DNA of 52,122 nucleotides from Alteromonas sp. ALT199. GTDB taxonomy: Bacteria; Pseudomonadota; Gammaproteobacteria; Enterobacterales; Alteromonadaceae. Each line of letters starts with the position of its first letter. Within the stretch, counting starts at the first letter, position 1. A program made the translations under genes and the position numbers. Positions 9,383-18,552 of this stretch are shown here, piece by piece. The notes under the pieces were generated by a model. That model did not search any database. It was not told where the DNA came from and was given only the letters and a program-made list of their open reading frames with translations. The stretch is taken from positions 1 to 52,122 of the forward strand of contig NZ_JAHHDX010000161.1 of NCBI RefSeq assembly GCF_018619335.1, in the 5' to 3' direction.

Positions 9383-11386
9383 GTGGTTTATTTTGACGAT
9401 CAATCTAGCTTAAATGTAAAGCTAGAAGAGCAGCTGCAAGTATCGCTTACTCGTTTATTACAGCGTGGTTGTGACTCTCTTGGTATTTTTCAGGGGCTGC
9501 TTTTGCATCTTGAGGACGATACCGTCAACATCCTTGTTAAAGCCTCATCTGCTTATCCGCCTAGCTTTAAATCTATTCCCTCGTTTGCAAGTTGCTCGCC
9601 TGTCGATAATTGTTTTCCGGTAAACAGTGCTAAATGTTCCTCTGCATTTAATCAGTGGTTTACAACTTATTTCAACGCGGAAAAATACGTTAGAGGGCCG
9701 GTTCACAAGCTCGACGGGGGACATGTTTGTTTATTGTTTATCAATGCATGCCCTGAGCAACCTAATAACCTGGACAAAGTGGCGCTAATCGATGAATGGT
9801 TGTCGGCTACCTTGGACAAATTTCACGTTGAAAAAGCCGAGACTAAGCAAAACACGCTTTACGAAAAACTGCAGAATGTGGCGAATATAGGGACATGGGA
9901 AATAGACCTTGTTACCAATGAACTTACGTGGTCTTCTCAGACCCGACGTATTCACGAAGTAGAAGATAGCTACACGCCTACACTAGATACGGCAATCAAC
10001 TTCTACAAAGAAGGGTTCGATAGAAATGAAATAGGCCGTATTGTTTCAAACACTATCCAGACCGGTGAGTCGTGGAGCGCCACACTGGAACTTGTTACCG
10101 CTAAAGGTAATTCCGTTTGGATTGAAACCCACGGAATGGCAGAAATGGTACAGAGTAAGTGTATCCGTTTGTTTGGAACGTGCCAGAATGTAAATAAATC
10201 GGTTCAGCTCAGATTAGAGCTAGATGCGCGACGCAAAGAGGCAGAAGCCGCGTCGAAAGAGCGTGGAATGTTACTATCAAGAATTAGCCACGAGCTTAAA
10301 ACACCGCTTAATGGTATTACCGGTATGCTTCAAGCCATAAAGTTCGAAACGAAAGACAACGTAAGAATTAGAAAGGCTGATATTGCTTTGCACAGCGCAG
10401 ACCGTTTGCTATCTCTCATTAATGATGTTCTTGATTACACGTCCATAATTAATGGTGAATTTGCCCTGAAGCATACCGATTTTTGTTTGCGCTCATTATG
10501 CGAAGACATCGTAGACGAGTTTAAAGCAAAGTGTGCGGAAAAAGGCGTGCGACTTTACGCCGTGCTGTCTTTTGATGAAAGAACTTATGTACATGGCGAT
10601 GCTGTAAGGATAAGCCAAGTAATAACGAACTTGTTGTCTAACGCTTTGAAGTTTACTGCTAAAGGCTATATTTCAGTGCAGGTTACGCTAAAACAACAAG
10701 TCGATGTTCCCATTATTCTGGCTTCTGTCGAAGACACGGGAGTGGGTATGAGTGACGATCTCTTGTCAAAGGTTTTTAGTCCTTTTCAAAGTAACACCGG
10801 TAGTGCTTCAGAAGAGCTAAACGGAAATGGACTTGGCCTTTCGATAGTTAACCAGTTAGTTGAAAAGATGAATGGTGAGCTTGAAGTGCGCTCAAATGTA
10901 GGTAAAGGAACCTGCTTTGATATTGCGATCCCTATTGTAATGGCAGCGCTAGATGAAAAAGCAAAAGTGGATGTAGAACTTTCTTCAGAGCTTTTGAGTG
11001 TGCCTTTAAACATATTAGTTGTAGATGATAACGACATAAACCGCTTGGTTTTGGCTTCCATGCTAGAGAAGTTTAATTACCAGCCTGATGAAGCAGAAAA
11101 TGGCGAAGTAGCGGTACAAATGGCGAGAGCCAAGAAGTACGATCTGATCTTTATGGATTGTGCTATGCCTGTATTAGACGGCACAAGTGCAACAAAAATT
11201 ATTCTTCAAGAAGGCTCGATGCTTAACCACGGACGTATCATTGCCGTTACAGCCAACACAACGGCCGAAGATAAAGCAAGTTGTAGCGAGGCGGGTATGG
11301 ATGACTTTTTGGCCAAACCCGTTGTGCAAAACGACGTGACCTTACAGCTTAAGTTGGCGTTAGAAGCAAAATCTGTAAAAGCCTAG
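9383..11386 (+). CDS. Soluble hybrid histidine kinase (PAS-HisKA-HATPase-REC)
   Basis: A 667-residue sensor kinase with no transmembrane segment. An unassigned N-terminal region (about 1-150, GAF-like at best) is followed by a PAS domain (about 160-275). A short coiled region leads to HisKA with H303 in SRISHELKTPLNG. HATPase_c has VEDTGVGMS and GNGLGLSIV. The C-terminal REC domain carries D592 in IFMDCAMPVLDG. The GTG at 9383 is used because no ATG fits the frame nearby; GGGTAGC just before it is a poor ribosome binding site. Its internal REC domain requires an Hpt partner for relay, and one is encoded at 5437-5799. Confidence 0.85.
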   Translation: MVYFDDQSSLNVKLEEQLQVSLTRLLQRGCDSLGIFQGLLLHLEDDTVNILVKASSAYPPSFKSIPSFASCSPVDNCFPVNSAKCSSAFNQWFTTYFNAEKYVRGPVHKLDGGHVCLLFINACPEQPNNLDKVALIDEWLSATLDKFHVEKAETKQNTLYEKLQNVANIGTWEIDLVTNELTWSSQTRRIHEVEDSYTPTLDTAINFYKEGFDRNEIGRIVSNTIQTGESWSATLELVTAKGNSVWIETHGMAEMVQSKCIRLFGTCQNVNKSVQLRLELDARRKEAEAASKERGMLLSRISHELKTPLNGITGMLQAIKFETKDNVRIRKADIALHSADRLLSLINDVLDYTSIINGEFALKHTDFCLRSLCEDIVDEFKAKCAEKGVRLYAVLSFDERTYVHGDAVRISQVITNLLSNALKFTAKGYISVQVTLKQQVDVPIILASVEDTGVGMSDDLLSKVFSPFQSNTGSASEELNGNGLGLSIVNQLVEKMNGELEVRSNVGKGTCFDIAIPIVMAALDEKAKVDVELSSELLSVPLNILVVDDNDINRLVLASMLEKFNYQPDEAENGEVAVQMARAKKYDLIFMDCAMPVLDGTSATKIILQEGSMLNHGRIIAVTANTTAEDKASCSEAGMDDFLAKPVVQNDVTLQLKLALEAKSVKA

Positions 11387-11526
11387 GGGGGTAACTTGCA
11401 TTTAAGCGCAGTAGCTTCCCCCTTAGATACGAAAACGCACTATTAAAGGTCTTAGTTTAGAAGTAAGTGTAGCCTTCTTTAACTTCTATTAAAAAAGCCC
11501 CCCAAACAACATATAACGTATCGCTC

Positions 11527-12693
11527 TCACTCAGTTCCTGGAATAGTTTTTTCTACCAAGTCCCAATTTTTAATAATATAGTCGGTAACTTGAGATCCAA
11601 CGTTATATGCAGCTTCTATTGCTGCTCCCATTGCGGCATAGCCGTCACCTGAACTTTCAAGTTTCAAATTCTGTGCAGCGCTTAGTGAAGGTGGCTGCAT
11701 AGTGAAATTGCTCGCGGTTCTCAAAATCATCACCCGATTTTTATCTACCAAGCCTGCGTTATCCAAATACGTTAAACTTTGAAGCGTAGCCGAGTCTTCC
11801 ATTCCCGAGGTAACGAAGTTTCCTTTGCCCTTCGTCCAATATGCCACCCAGTCGTTTGCCCATGTATTTAGTTTTTCTCCGTGCCAGAAGGTAGAGGCAG
11901 ATAGATGTGCGCCCATAGAAACATTTGGAAGCGCGTTGGCATGAGGGGAGTTTGTATACTTCGCTCGAAGGGCATCCATTGCTTCATTGTTGAATAGCTT
12001 TGTGTTCTTTGTCAGTGAATAAGCCCATTTCGCTAAAGGCAGGTTGAGCGCGTAAACCTCACCATTGGGACTATTATTCACCTCTACCAATTTTGCATTT
12101 TCATAAGGCGCATGGGTAAAAAGGGGAAAGTAACCCGTTGTCCATTGTGAAGGAATTTCTCGTGCATCTATTTGATGTGCTAGGTCGCCATCTACGACGT
12201 AATCAGTCCAAATCGCGCTACCAATGGTATTATCAGCGGGGTCAACTCCCGCAATGCCTGCAACCAACCAATAGGCTTTCGATAAATCGAAGCGAGGGTC
12301 GAGCCCTAGTGCCATTATTGCTGCTGAAGCACGCGCAATACCCATACCGGTAACTATACCAATTACACCGGTTTCAGGGTTTGCATAAACATCGTGAAAG
12401 CCGTGAGGAAGCGGATATTCCGTTGTAAGCTTCTGACGGGCTTTCCATAGTTGAAATTCACCCGGTGCATCGCCTGCATCATCACCAATTTCAAACATGC
12501 TCACCACAACTACTTTAACTTCCATGGGATGCTTTTCGTCATCAGCGAGCGCATTCGCAGATAAAGCACTCAATGCCATACCAACGAGCACGGCCAGCGC
12601 GAATGGCTTACTAGTAGAAGAATTGGGACTGTGGTTAGCAGTAGGCAAAAGAGTTAGTTTTTTTGACAGTGCAATGAGAAGAGAACGGTACAT
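11527..12693 (-). CDS. Exported NUP-family protein, nucleoside phosphorylase-like
   Basis: A 388-residue protein of the 'purine nucleoside permease' family (PF06516; named after yeast NUP). A long signal-type N-terminus with a hydrophobic run at about 30-50 (FALAVLVGMALSALSANALA) is followed by a soluble chain without membrane helices. VTGMGIARASAAIMAL and AGIAGVDPADNTIGSAIW resemble nucleoside phosphorylase folds. A periplasmic nucleosidase or phosphorylase is therefore more likely than a transporter. It follows the TonB receptor on the same strand, after a probable attenuating terminator. A GGAGTATTTT ribosome binding site precedes the ATG. Removing ribose from nucleosides would supply bases to the NCS2 permeases. 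Confidence 0.75.
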   Translation of the reverse strand: MYRSLLIALSKKLTLLPTANHSPNSSTSKPFALAVLVGMALSALSANALADDEKHPMEVKVVVVSMFEIGDDAGDAPGEFQLWKARQKLTTEYPLPHGFHDVYANPETGVIGIVTGMGIARASAAIMALGLDPRFDLSKAYWLVAGIAGVDPADNTIGSAIWTDYVVDGDLAHQIDAREIPSQWTTGYFPLFTHAPYENAKLVEVNNSPNGEVYALNLPLAKWAYSLTKNTKLFNNEAMDALRAKYTNSPHANALPNVSMGAHLSASTFWHGEKLNTWANDWVAYWTKGKGNFVTSGMEDSATLQSLTYLDNAGLVDKNRVMILRTASNFTMQPPSLSAAQNLKLESSGDGYAAMGAAIEAAYNVGSQVTDYIIKNWDLVEKTIPGTE

Positions 12694-12704
12694 AAAATAC
12701 TCCT

Positions 12705-12743
12705 AAAAAAAGAGCCCAAGTTTTGAAGAAAACTGAGCTCTTT
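12705..12743 (-). terminator. Intrinsic terminator between TonB receptor and NUP gene
   Basis: On the minus strand, AAAGAGC...GCTCTTT arms with an additional TTTT/AAAA inner pairing are followed by a run of seven T. It lies 12 bases before the NUP start, so it may attenuate rather than fully block read-through from the receptor gene. Confidence 0.75.
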
Positions 12744-12822
12744 AGTGAATGTGTTGCAGTGAATTAGATTGTCGAACTTCTACGTTTTATAGAAGTGCGA
12801 CAACACCACAAACTACGCGTAA

Positions 12823-15237
12823 TTAGAACGAGTAAGTAAATTTAGCATTCCAGTGACGCGGTAGTTCAGGAAGAACAACTTGGCTACCAAACAGATCTGG
12901 GAAGTTAGAACGGAAATAACGTTCATCAGTTAGGTTTTTAACGGTTAAGTTAAATGACCAGTCTTCAGCCTGATAAGATAACCCAGCATTAACTAGCGTG
13001 TAAGCCGGTAGCGTTACAGCAGCAGAGAAACCTGATGCTACTTCTTCAACATCTACAACACTAACGTTAGCGGCATAACCATTTTGGAAATCGTAAGTTG
13101 CTGTTACTGTGTACACGTTTTCAGGAATACCTGCTTTACGTGCATCTGTGTTAGCGAAGCCTTCACCAATTAAGTTCAAGCCAATCACGTTACCACCAAA
13201 TACCAACGAAGGATCGGTAAGGCTAGATAAGTCTTCAGCGCCTAAGAAACCAAACTGGTTTCCATTTTCACGTGCAGTAAGATTGATAACCTTAATATTA
13301 GTGTAGCCCGCAGACACAACTAAGTTTTCGTTCACAACCCAACGAAGTTCAAATTCAGTTCCTTTGTTGTTCGTGGTGTTGTTCGTTACGGTGTTCTGAC
13401 TGCTAAAATCAGTTCTTTCCATTTCGAACGATGAAAGTGCAAAGTAGAGCGTGTCATCTAACAGTGAACCTTTCACACCAAACTCAAATAGGTCAGACGT
13501 ATCAAACGCGCCGTCTGCTAATTGATCAACACCAATTTCAGCGCCTTGGCCCGCAATAATAGTCGCTTGCTCAGCGGCTGTGATGTAAGGAATTAAGCCA
13601 AACGGTAATTCATAAGAAATACTGGCATTCCAAGACCATCCACCTACAGAATCTTCAGCATACACAGGTGTTTCATCACCCGTTGCGCCAAGTAGTAAGT
13701 CGGTACGTGACGTCGTTTCAATATCAATAGTGTCATAACGTGCACCAAGAACAAGGTTCAAGCCCCAATCCCAAGTCAGGTCGGTCATTACACCTAAACC
13801 TATATCAAGGTAGTTACCTTCATCGTAGTTATCGTAATTCATGCCTGAACGAGTCGACAATAATCTTCTGTCTAATGCCGAAGAAGGCATAGTCAAATCA
13901 CGACGGTTAAAGTATTCGTACGTAAAGTCATCACCGTGTAAGAAGTCGGTGTAACGAATTGACGGAGAAATTTGAAGTTGCGCTAACAAACTGTCGTTTT
14001 CATACTCTGTAGCGAAAACAATTTTGTCTTCAACAACCCAGCTATCGTGAAACTGAGAGAAACCATACGCATTTTCATTGATGTTATCGTATGAATCGTA
14101 AAAGAACTGATTACGAATTTCCCAGTTATCTGAGTAGTAAATAGTATCGAAGTAGAACGTTATCGCTTCGTTACCAAGTTGGTCATCTGGTGCAACCAAT
14201 ACTTGGCTGCCGCTTAATGTGGTAGTGCCAACATTTTCTAGTGCCATTAATGCAGTGGCTTCATCATCGGTAAATGATGAGCCAGGCACGTAGAAGAAAC
14301 TGTTACCCGCAATGTTTACTGCACCATATTCTTCATGGCTAATTGAACCGTCGCCATCTGTATCTAAAGACTGGGCAGTACCAGTAATATAAGTACCGTC
14401 GTCAATAAGTTCTTGTGTTAAGCGGTTCCAACCAGCAACTTGGTTGCCATCGTAATCATGGTACATACCACCGAATTCGAAGCGAAGATTATCGGTAACA
14501 TCTATGTTGAAAGCGGCTTGTAGAATAGTTTGGTCGGTTTGTGAGTTTTCGTAGTAGCTATCTGAATTTTCTAGCTCACCGTAAATGTAGTAGCCCATTT
14601 CTTTGCCAGCTACGCTAGCAGGGCCACCAACCTCTGCTGTAAGAATACTTTTATTCCAAGAACCAGTGGTATATGACAACGCGCCAGTAGGTGCATCTAG
14701 ATACTGACCGCCTGAAGCGCGGGCAGATTTAGGGTTAAAGTTCAGATAGCCACCAATTTTAGATGGACCATAAATGGGTGATGCTGGGCCACGTACAATG
14801 TCAATTCGGCTTGAAGCACCAATAGGCGTAGGGTAGTTACCTGGGTTATCCAGGCGCTTAACGCCACGGAAATAAGTTTCACCTGGTGTACCACGCACGT
14901 CTAGTGAGCCCGCAACACCAAAGAAAGATTGTGTGAAAGTACCCGGTGCAAACGCCACTAACTCATCAATGTCAGAAACGTTGAAGCGCTCCATCTGCTC
15001 TTGAGAAATTGTCGAAGCTGAACGGGGTGTTTCAAGAATCGATTTACCAAAGCCGAATACCGACTCAACGTCTTGGCCTGGAAGACTACCAAGCGAGCCA
15101 GTTACCTGAATCTTCTCAACGTCTTTCTCTTCAACCTCTGACTCTTCCTGAGCAAATGCTTGTGATGATAGTGCAACCGCGGTCGTCATCGCAAAAGCTT
15201 TTGCTAGAGGAGATAATTTGAATGTAGTGTTTTTCAT
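12823..15237 (-). CDS. TonB-dependent outer-membrane receptor with an EF-hand loop
   Basis: An 804-residue TonB-dependent receptor. It has a signal peptide ending near AQAFA, a TonB-box-like EKIQVTG after an acidic linker, a plug domain with ETPRSASTIS, DIVRGPASPIYGPSKIGGYLNF, and a barrel closing with a terminal aromatic residue (KFTYSF). The architecture is that of the FecA/siderophore-receptor branch, but the context of purine genes and a RutR-like operator 106 bases upstream points to a nucleoside or nucleobase substrate. Unusually, residues 292-303 form a perfect EF-hand calcium loop (DTDGDGSISHEE), most likely in an extracellular loop. Substrate is inferred from neighbours only. Confidence 0.88.
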   Translation of the reverse strand: MKNTTFKLSPLAKAFAMTTAVALSSQAFAQEESEVEEKDVEKIQVTGSLGSLPGQDVESVFGFGKSILETPRSASTISQEQMERFNVSDIDELVAFAPGTFTQSFFGVAGSLDVRGTPGETYFRGVKRLDNPGNYPTPIGASSRIDIVRGPASPIYGPSKIGGYLNFNPKSARASGGQYLDAPTGALSYTTGSWNKSILTAEVGGPASVAGKEMGYYIYGELENSDSYYENSQTDQTILQAAFNIDVTDNLRFEFGGMYHDYDGNQVAGWNRLTQELIDDGTYITGTAQSLDTDGDGSISHEEYGAVNIAGNSFFYVPGSSFTDDEATALMALENVGTTTLSGSQVLVAPDDQLGNEAITFYFDTIYYSDNWEIRNQFFYDSYDNINENAYGFSQFHDSWVVEDKIVFATEYENDSLLAQLQISPSIRYTDFLHGDDFTYEYFNRRDLTMPSSALDRRLLSTRSGMNYDNYDEGNYLDIGLGVMTDLTWDWGLNLVLGARYDTIDIETTSRTDLLLGATGDETPVYAEDSVGGWSWNASISYELPFGLIPYITAAEQATIIAGQGAEIGVDQLADGAFDTSDLFEFGVKGSLLDDTLYFALSSFEMERTDFSSQNTVTNNTTNNKGTEFELRWVVNENLVVSAGYTNIKVINLTARENGNQFGFLGAEDLSSLTDPSLVFGGNVIGLNLIGEGFANTDARKAGIPENVYTVTATYDFQNGYAANVSVVDVEEVASGFSAAVTLPAYTLVNAGLSYQAEDWSFNLTVKNLTDERYFRSNFPDLFGSQVVLPELPRHWNAKFTYSF

Positions 15238-15342
15238 GGTTTCCTCATTATTTTTAATTGCCCTGTCTTAGGGCTTTTTTACGCATTCTTTATTGTAATT
15301 TTTATTATTAGCAAGAGAGTTAGCAGGATAGATGCCAACTAC

Positions 15343-15358
15343 TTGTCCACTTGGTCAA
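15343..15358. promoter_or_regulatory. RutR-type operator (site 3)
   Basis: TTGTCCACTTGGTCAA matches the RutR consensus TTGACCA-NN-TGGTCAA at 13 of 14 defined positions. It lies 106 bases upstream of the TonB receptor ATG, within the 457-base gap between receptor and permease. Confidence 0.7.
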
Positions 15359-15479
15359 CTTTACTTTTGTTTTTAAGTGGCTGAATTATATGCATAAAAA
15401 AAGTTAGGTCTGTTTTTGTGTTGTTACTTTTATGTAAATAATGAAGTTCTAATAAAAGTGTGCACCTTCTAGGTGATTG

Positions 15480-15722
15480 CTAGCGGCTTTTTGCACCAAA
15501 AAGAGCAGGGGGAACATCAGCTTTCCCTTTAATTCCTAAAATAGCGTTGAGGGGTTGTGACAGCGACGCAGAGTTTTTGCCTTTGTGACTTTTTTTAATT
15601 GGTTTTTTCGAAGAATGTATATTGTTGGTTATATTGTCTTGAGTCGCAGAGCCCACATCATTTCGCGTTAAATCGCTAGGATGAGCTGAGGACTCTACTT
15701 CCGTCGTTTCTTTGTAGGCCAG
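15480..15722 (-). other. Open alternate-frame extension of the xanthine permease
   Basis: The annotated permease frame stops at 15695. One base out of phase, starting right after an A9 run (T9 on the plus strand, 15723-15731), the minus strand stays open for 80 codons to a TAG at 15480-15482. It would encode a hydrophilic tail beginning LAYKETTEVESS, passing through a lysine-rich KKPIKKSHKGK, and ending PPALFGAKSR. A small hairpin (15463-15475) follows directly. This could be the true C-terminus reached by a one-base change or slippage in the A tract. It fills most of the 457-base gap; the rest holds operator site 3 and AT-rich sequence. Confidence 0.45.
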
Positions 15723-17053
15723 TTTTTTTTTCCAGGTAGAGTTAACTCTAGAATTACGGCGGTAAGACCGGCTGATGTTACTGGGGAAAGTAAGATATTT
15801 TCAAGCCATTTAGGCAACTCAGAAAGGGCTTCAGGTACCATCATTACGCCTATCGCCATACCAAGTGCGCAAGCTGTTATTAGGCTGCTGCGTCTATCAA
15901 GTGCGTAACTAGCAAGAAGCTTTAGGCCACCCACTGCAACCATCGCAAACATAACCAGCGTGGCTCCGCCTAATACGGGTTTAGGAATAGCCTGCAGCAC
16001 ACCACCAACAATAGGAAAACATCCAATAAGCACAAACAGCGCGGCAACAAAAAAGCCGACTTTGCGACTAGCAATGCCGGTTAGCTGAATAACCCCATTA
16101 TTTTGACCAAAGGTAGTGTTCGGAAACGTATTAAACATACCCGCAAGTAGTGAGTTAACCCCGTCTCCCAAAATACCGCCCTTTACTCTGGCTAAGTAAA
16201 TTGGACCGCTTACAGGCTGCTTACAGAAAAGGCTGTTGGCAGTAAGATCGCCCGCCGTTTCTATTGCACTGAATAAATAAATTAGCGCAATGGGCAAAAA
16301 TAAGTTGATGTCAAAAGCAATGCCAAATGCAAATGGGGTAGGGATTGCCACTAAAGAAAGCGATGCAAGCCCAGAAAAATCGAGCCCTTTAGTAAAAGCC
16401 ACATAAGCTGCACCCATAGCCATGCCAATGAAAATAGCACTTAAGCGAAGCCAGTGGTTATTAGATGCATTTAAGAACACAATCACAAGCAAAACACCAA
16501 GGCCAACCGCCAAGTTATCAGTACTAGCAAAGTCTGCGGCGTGAAAGCCACCCGCAAGGTCCGTCATACCCACATTGATTAAGCTAAGCCCTATGGCCGT
16601 GATCACAATGCCTGTCGTTAAAGGGGTGATGATACGCTTAAGCTTATCGACAAATAGACTGAACACTACCTCAACAAGCGCACCTGCCATGGTAAGTCCA
16701 AACAGCAATGCTAAGATATCTTCGGGCGCACCGCCATTTGCTTTAACTTGGTTTCCCGCCAGAATCAGCGCGCTAATAAACGCAAAGCTAGTACCTTGAA
16801 TAGCAACCAGTCCGCTACCTACCGGCCCTATACGCTTTGTTTGTATTGCAGTACCGAGACCACTCACAAACAGCGCCATACTAATAAGGTAGGGCGTATA
16901 TTCAGTAAGGCCTAGCGTTGATGTGACAATAAGCGTAGGGGTTATTACGCCAACAAAGCTTGCTAATAAGTGCTGAAATGCCGCGGTAAGAGAAGGAAGA
17001 AACGCTGGACTATCATGAAGATCGTAAAGTAACTCGCTGTGATTTGATGACAT
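15695..17053 (-). CDS. NCS2 xanthine-type permease (XanQ/UraA family)
   Basis: A proton-coupled inner-membrane transporter of the NAT/NCS2 family, 452 residues, about 14 membrane segments. The family signature is QNNGVIQLTG from Q317, preceded by FPNTTFG and followed by IASRKVG. This is close to E. coli XanQ/XanP and differs from uracil permeases, so xanthine (perhaps urate) is the likely substrate. The ATG at 17053 is used because of its AAGGAA site and 10-base distance from the deaminase stop; an upstream in-frame start at 17146 lies inside that gene. It shares an operon and RutR-like operator with the exported deaminase. The C-terminus may be extended (see 15480-15722). Confidence 0.87.
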   Translation of the reverse strand: MSSNHSELLYDLHDSPAFLPSLTAAFQHLLASFVGVITPTLIVTSTLGLTEYTPYLISMALFVSGLGTAIQTKRIGPVGSGLVAIQGTSFAFISALILAGNQVKANGGAPEDILALLFGLTMAGALVEVVFSLFVDKLKRIITPLTTGIVITAIGLSLINVGMTDLAGGFHAADFASTDNLAVGLGVLLVIVFLNASNNHWLRLSAIFIGMAMGAAYVAFTKGLDFSGLASLSLVAIPTPFAFGIAFDINLFLPIALIYLFSAIETAGDLTANSLFCKQPVSGPIYLARVKGGILGDGVNSLLAGMFNTFPNTTFGQNNGVIQLTGIASRKVGFFVAALFVLIGCFPIVGGVLQAIPKPVLGGATLVMFAMVAVGGLKLLASYALDRRSSLITACALGMAIGVMMVPEALSELPKWLENILLSPVTSAGLTAVILELTLPGKKNWPTKKRRK

Positions 17054-17063
17054 GGTAATTTCC

Positions 17064-18509
17064 TTATTGCTGGCAGACAGTGGGGGCGAATTCACAGATG
17101 AAACCACTATAAAGTTTCGTGTTACTGTTAAGTGGTAAAGGCTCACTACTCTTAGGTGTTTGATTATCTCTAGCTACAAGAGAGGCTAAAAATTTAGCTA
17201 AATCTTTGTTTAACTGAGCCAGCAGTTGCTCTTTTTTCTCGTCTTGTAAGAAGCCGTATTTGATACTGTTTTGGCTTAAGGTAACCAGCTCGCTCCAACT
17301 TAAGTTGAATTGGGTAAATGCCAAGTAGTATTCATCTGTTAGCGTGGCATTCCACATCCCTCGGTCGTCAGTAGAAAGCGCTGTGGGCACACCTGTTCTT
17401 AAAAGTTGGGGGAACGGGTGGGTACTTAAGTCCTCAATGTATTCCAATTTTAAGTTCGAAATTAAGTTGGTTTCTATTAAGTAGCGGTTATGGCGCATGA
17501 GTAAATAAGTTGAAGGGTCTTTTAGCAAGTTAATACCATGACCTATTCGTTCAGCGCCTAAAAGTAAGGTGTCGCGAATATTAGTGTCTGCATGCTCAGA
17601 CTCTCCTGCATGAAACGAAAGCCGAATGGCTGGATATTGGGCCCTTAATTTTGTTATGGAAGATAAAAAGCGCAGGGGGTGACCTCGGGGATCATCCTCT
17701 CTGCCTACCAAATTCACCCCCACATACCATTTTCTGTTAGCGTCTACGAACTTAAAGATCCAATCTAGTTGCTCTTCAATATTATTTGTGAAGCGAACAA
17801 GGGCATATTGAAAACGTACCGTAATGCCGGTTTCTTTTGCGGCTTCACTTTCAAGCATATCTGTAACAATTTGAAGTGCTTCATCTGCCGGGAAATTACT
17901 ACCATCAGCGCGCTTCATGAATCTTATATTTAGCTGCGTTTCCAAGTAGCGCATGTTCTCTAGCTGATACAACTGCATATTTTTAAGCAGCACTTGAGCA
18001 ATAATGTAAGGATTTTGAGTTAGCTCGTTTAGGCGCTGCCAGTGAAATCCGAAAAACTCATCACGACCCTCTTCTGGTTTATCAAGTTCAACACTATGAA
18101 TAAACGCACGCTTTTGGTCTTGGCTTAATTCACCTAACGCTTTGTATTGTTTTTGCTCACATTTTGTCAGCGTAGAGTAGGTAGCGTTAGAAATAGTATG
18201 AAACGAAGGAGCTGAAACGCACTCGCCATTATCTATTTTAGTGAAGTAGCGATAGCCTCCGTTTAATATTTGGTTTGTCGCTAGTTCATACCACCACTTA
18301 CCATAGGCAGACCCCGATAAATGATGGTGCAAATCACCACCTTTTGGGAACTGCTGGAGTAGACGATAAGTCTGCGAATCAGTTAGTGAGTGTGCATATT
18401 GTTTAAACCACGCATTGGTCTCTTCTTCAGTAGGGAAAGGGCTTGCACGTGCAAAGAGAACGAAAAAAGAGAGAGAGAAAATAGACAAGGTTCTAACAAC
18501 AAATAACAT
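17064..18509 (-). CDS. Exported adenosine deaminase (ADGF/CECR1-like)
   Basis: A 481-residue adenosine deaminase with an N-terminal signal peptide (hydrophobic run about 8-20, cleavage near ARA). Catalytic motifs are present: GGDLHHHLSGS with H61 and H63, FHAGES with H300, RIGHG, and STDDRG with D381-D382. Length and export resemble secreted ADGF-type enzymes rather than cytosolic Add (about 335). It likely converts adenosine or deoxyadenosine to inosine in the periplasm or outside. The ATG at 18509 is preferred to an in-frame TTG at 18515. A RutR-like operator lies 44 bases upstream, and the xanthine permease gene follows after 10 bases. Confidence 0.85.
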   Translation of the reverse strand: MLFVVRTLSIFSLSFFVLFARASPFPTEEETNAWFKQYAHSLTDSQTYRLLQQFPKGGDLHHHLSGSAYGKWWYELATNQILNGGYRYFTKIDNGECVSAPSFHTISNATYSTLTKCEQKQYKALGELSQDQKRAFIHSVELDKPEEGRDEFFGFHWQRLNELTQNPYIIAQVLLKNMQLYQLENMRYLETQLNIRFMKRADGSNFPADEALQIVTDMLESEAAKETGITVRFQYALVRFTNNIEEQLDWIFKFVDANRKWYVGVNLVGREDDPRGHPLRFLSSITKLRAQYPAIRLSFHAGESEHADTNIRDTLLLGAERIGHGINLLKDPSTYLLMRHNRYLIETNLISNLKLEYIEDLSTHPFPQLLRTGVPTALSTDDRGMWNATLTDEYYLAFTQFNLSWSELVTLSQNSIKYGFLQDEKKEQLLAQLNKDLAKFLASLVARDNQTPKSSEPLPLNSNTKLYSGFICEFAPTVCQQ

Positions 18510-18552
18510 GAGCAATTTTTATTAATGAAAGTCGTACTTGGGTTGCAAGTTG

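Noticed and set aside
11380..11440. GGGGGG/CCCCC inverted repeat after the hybrid kinase as a terminator
   Set aside because: The arms are about 30 bases apart and no T run follows on the plus strand, so an intrinsic terminator is not supported.
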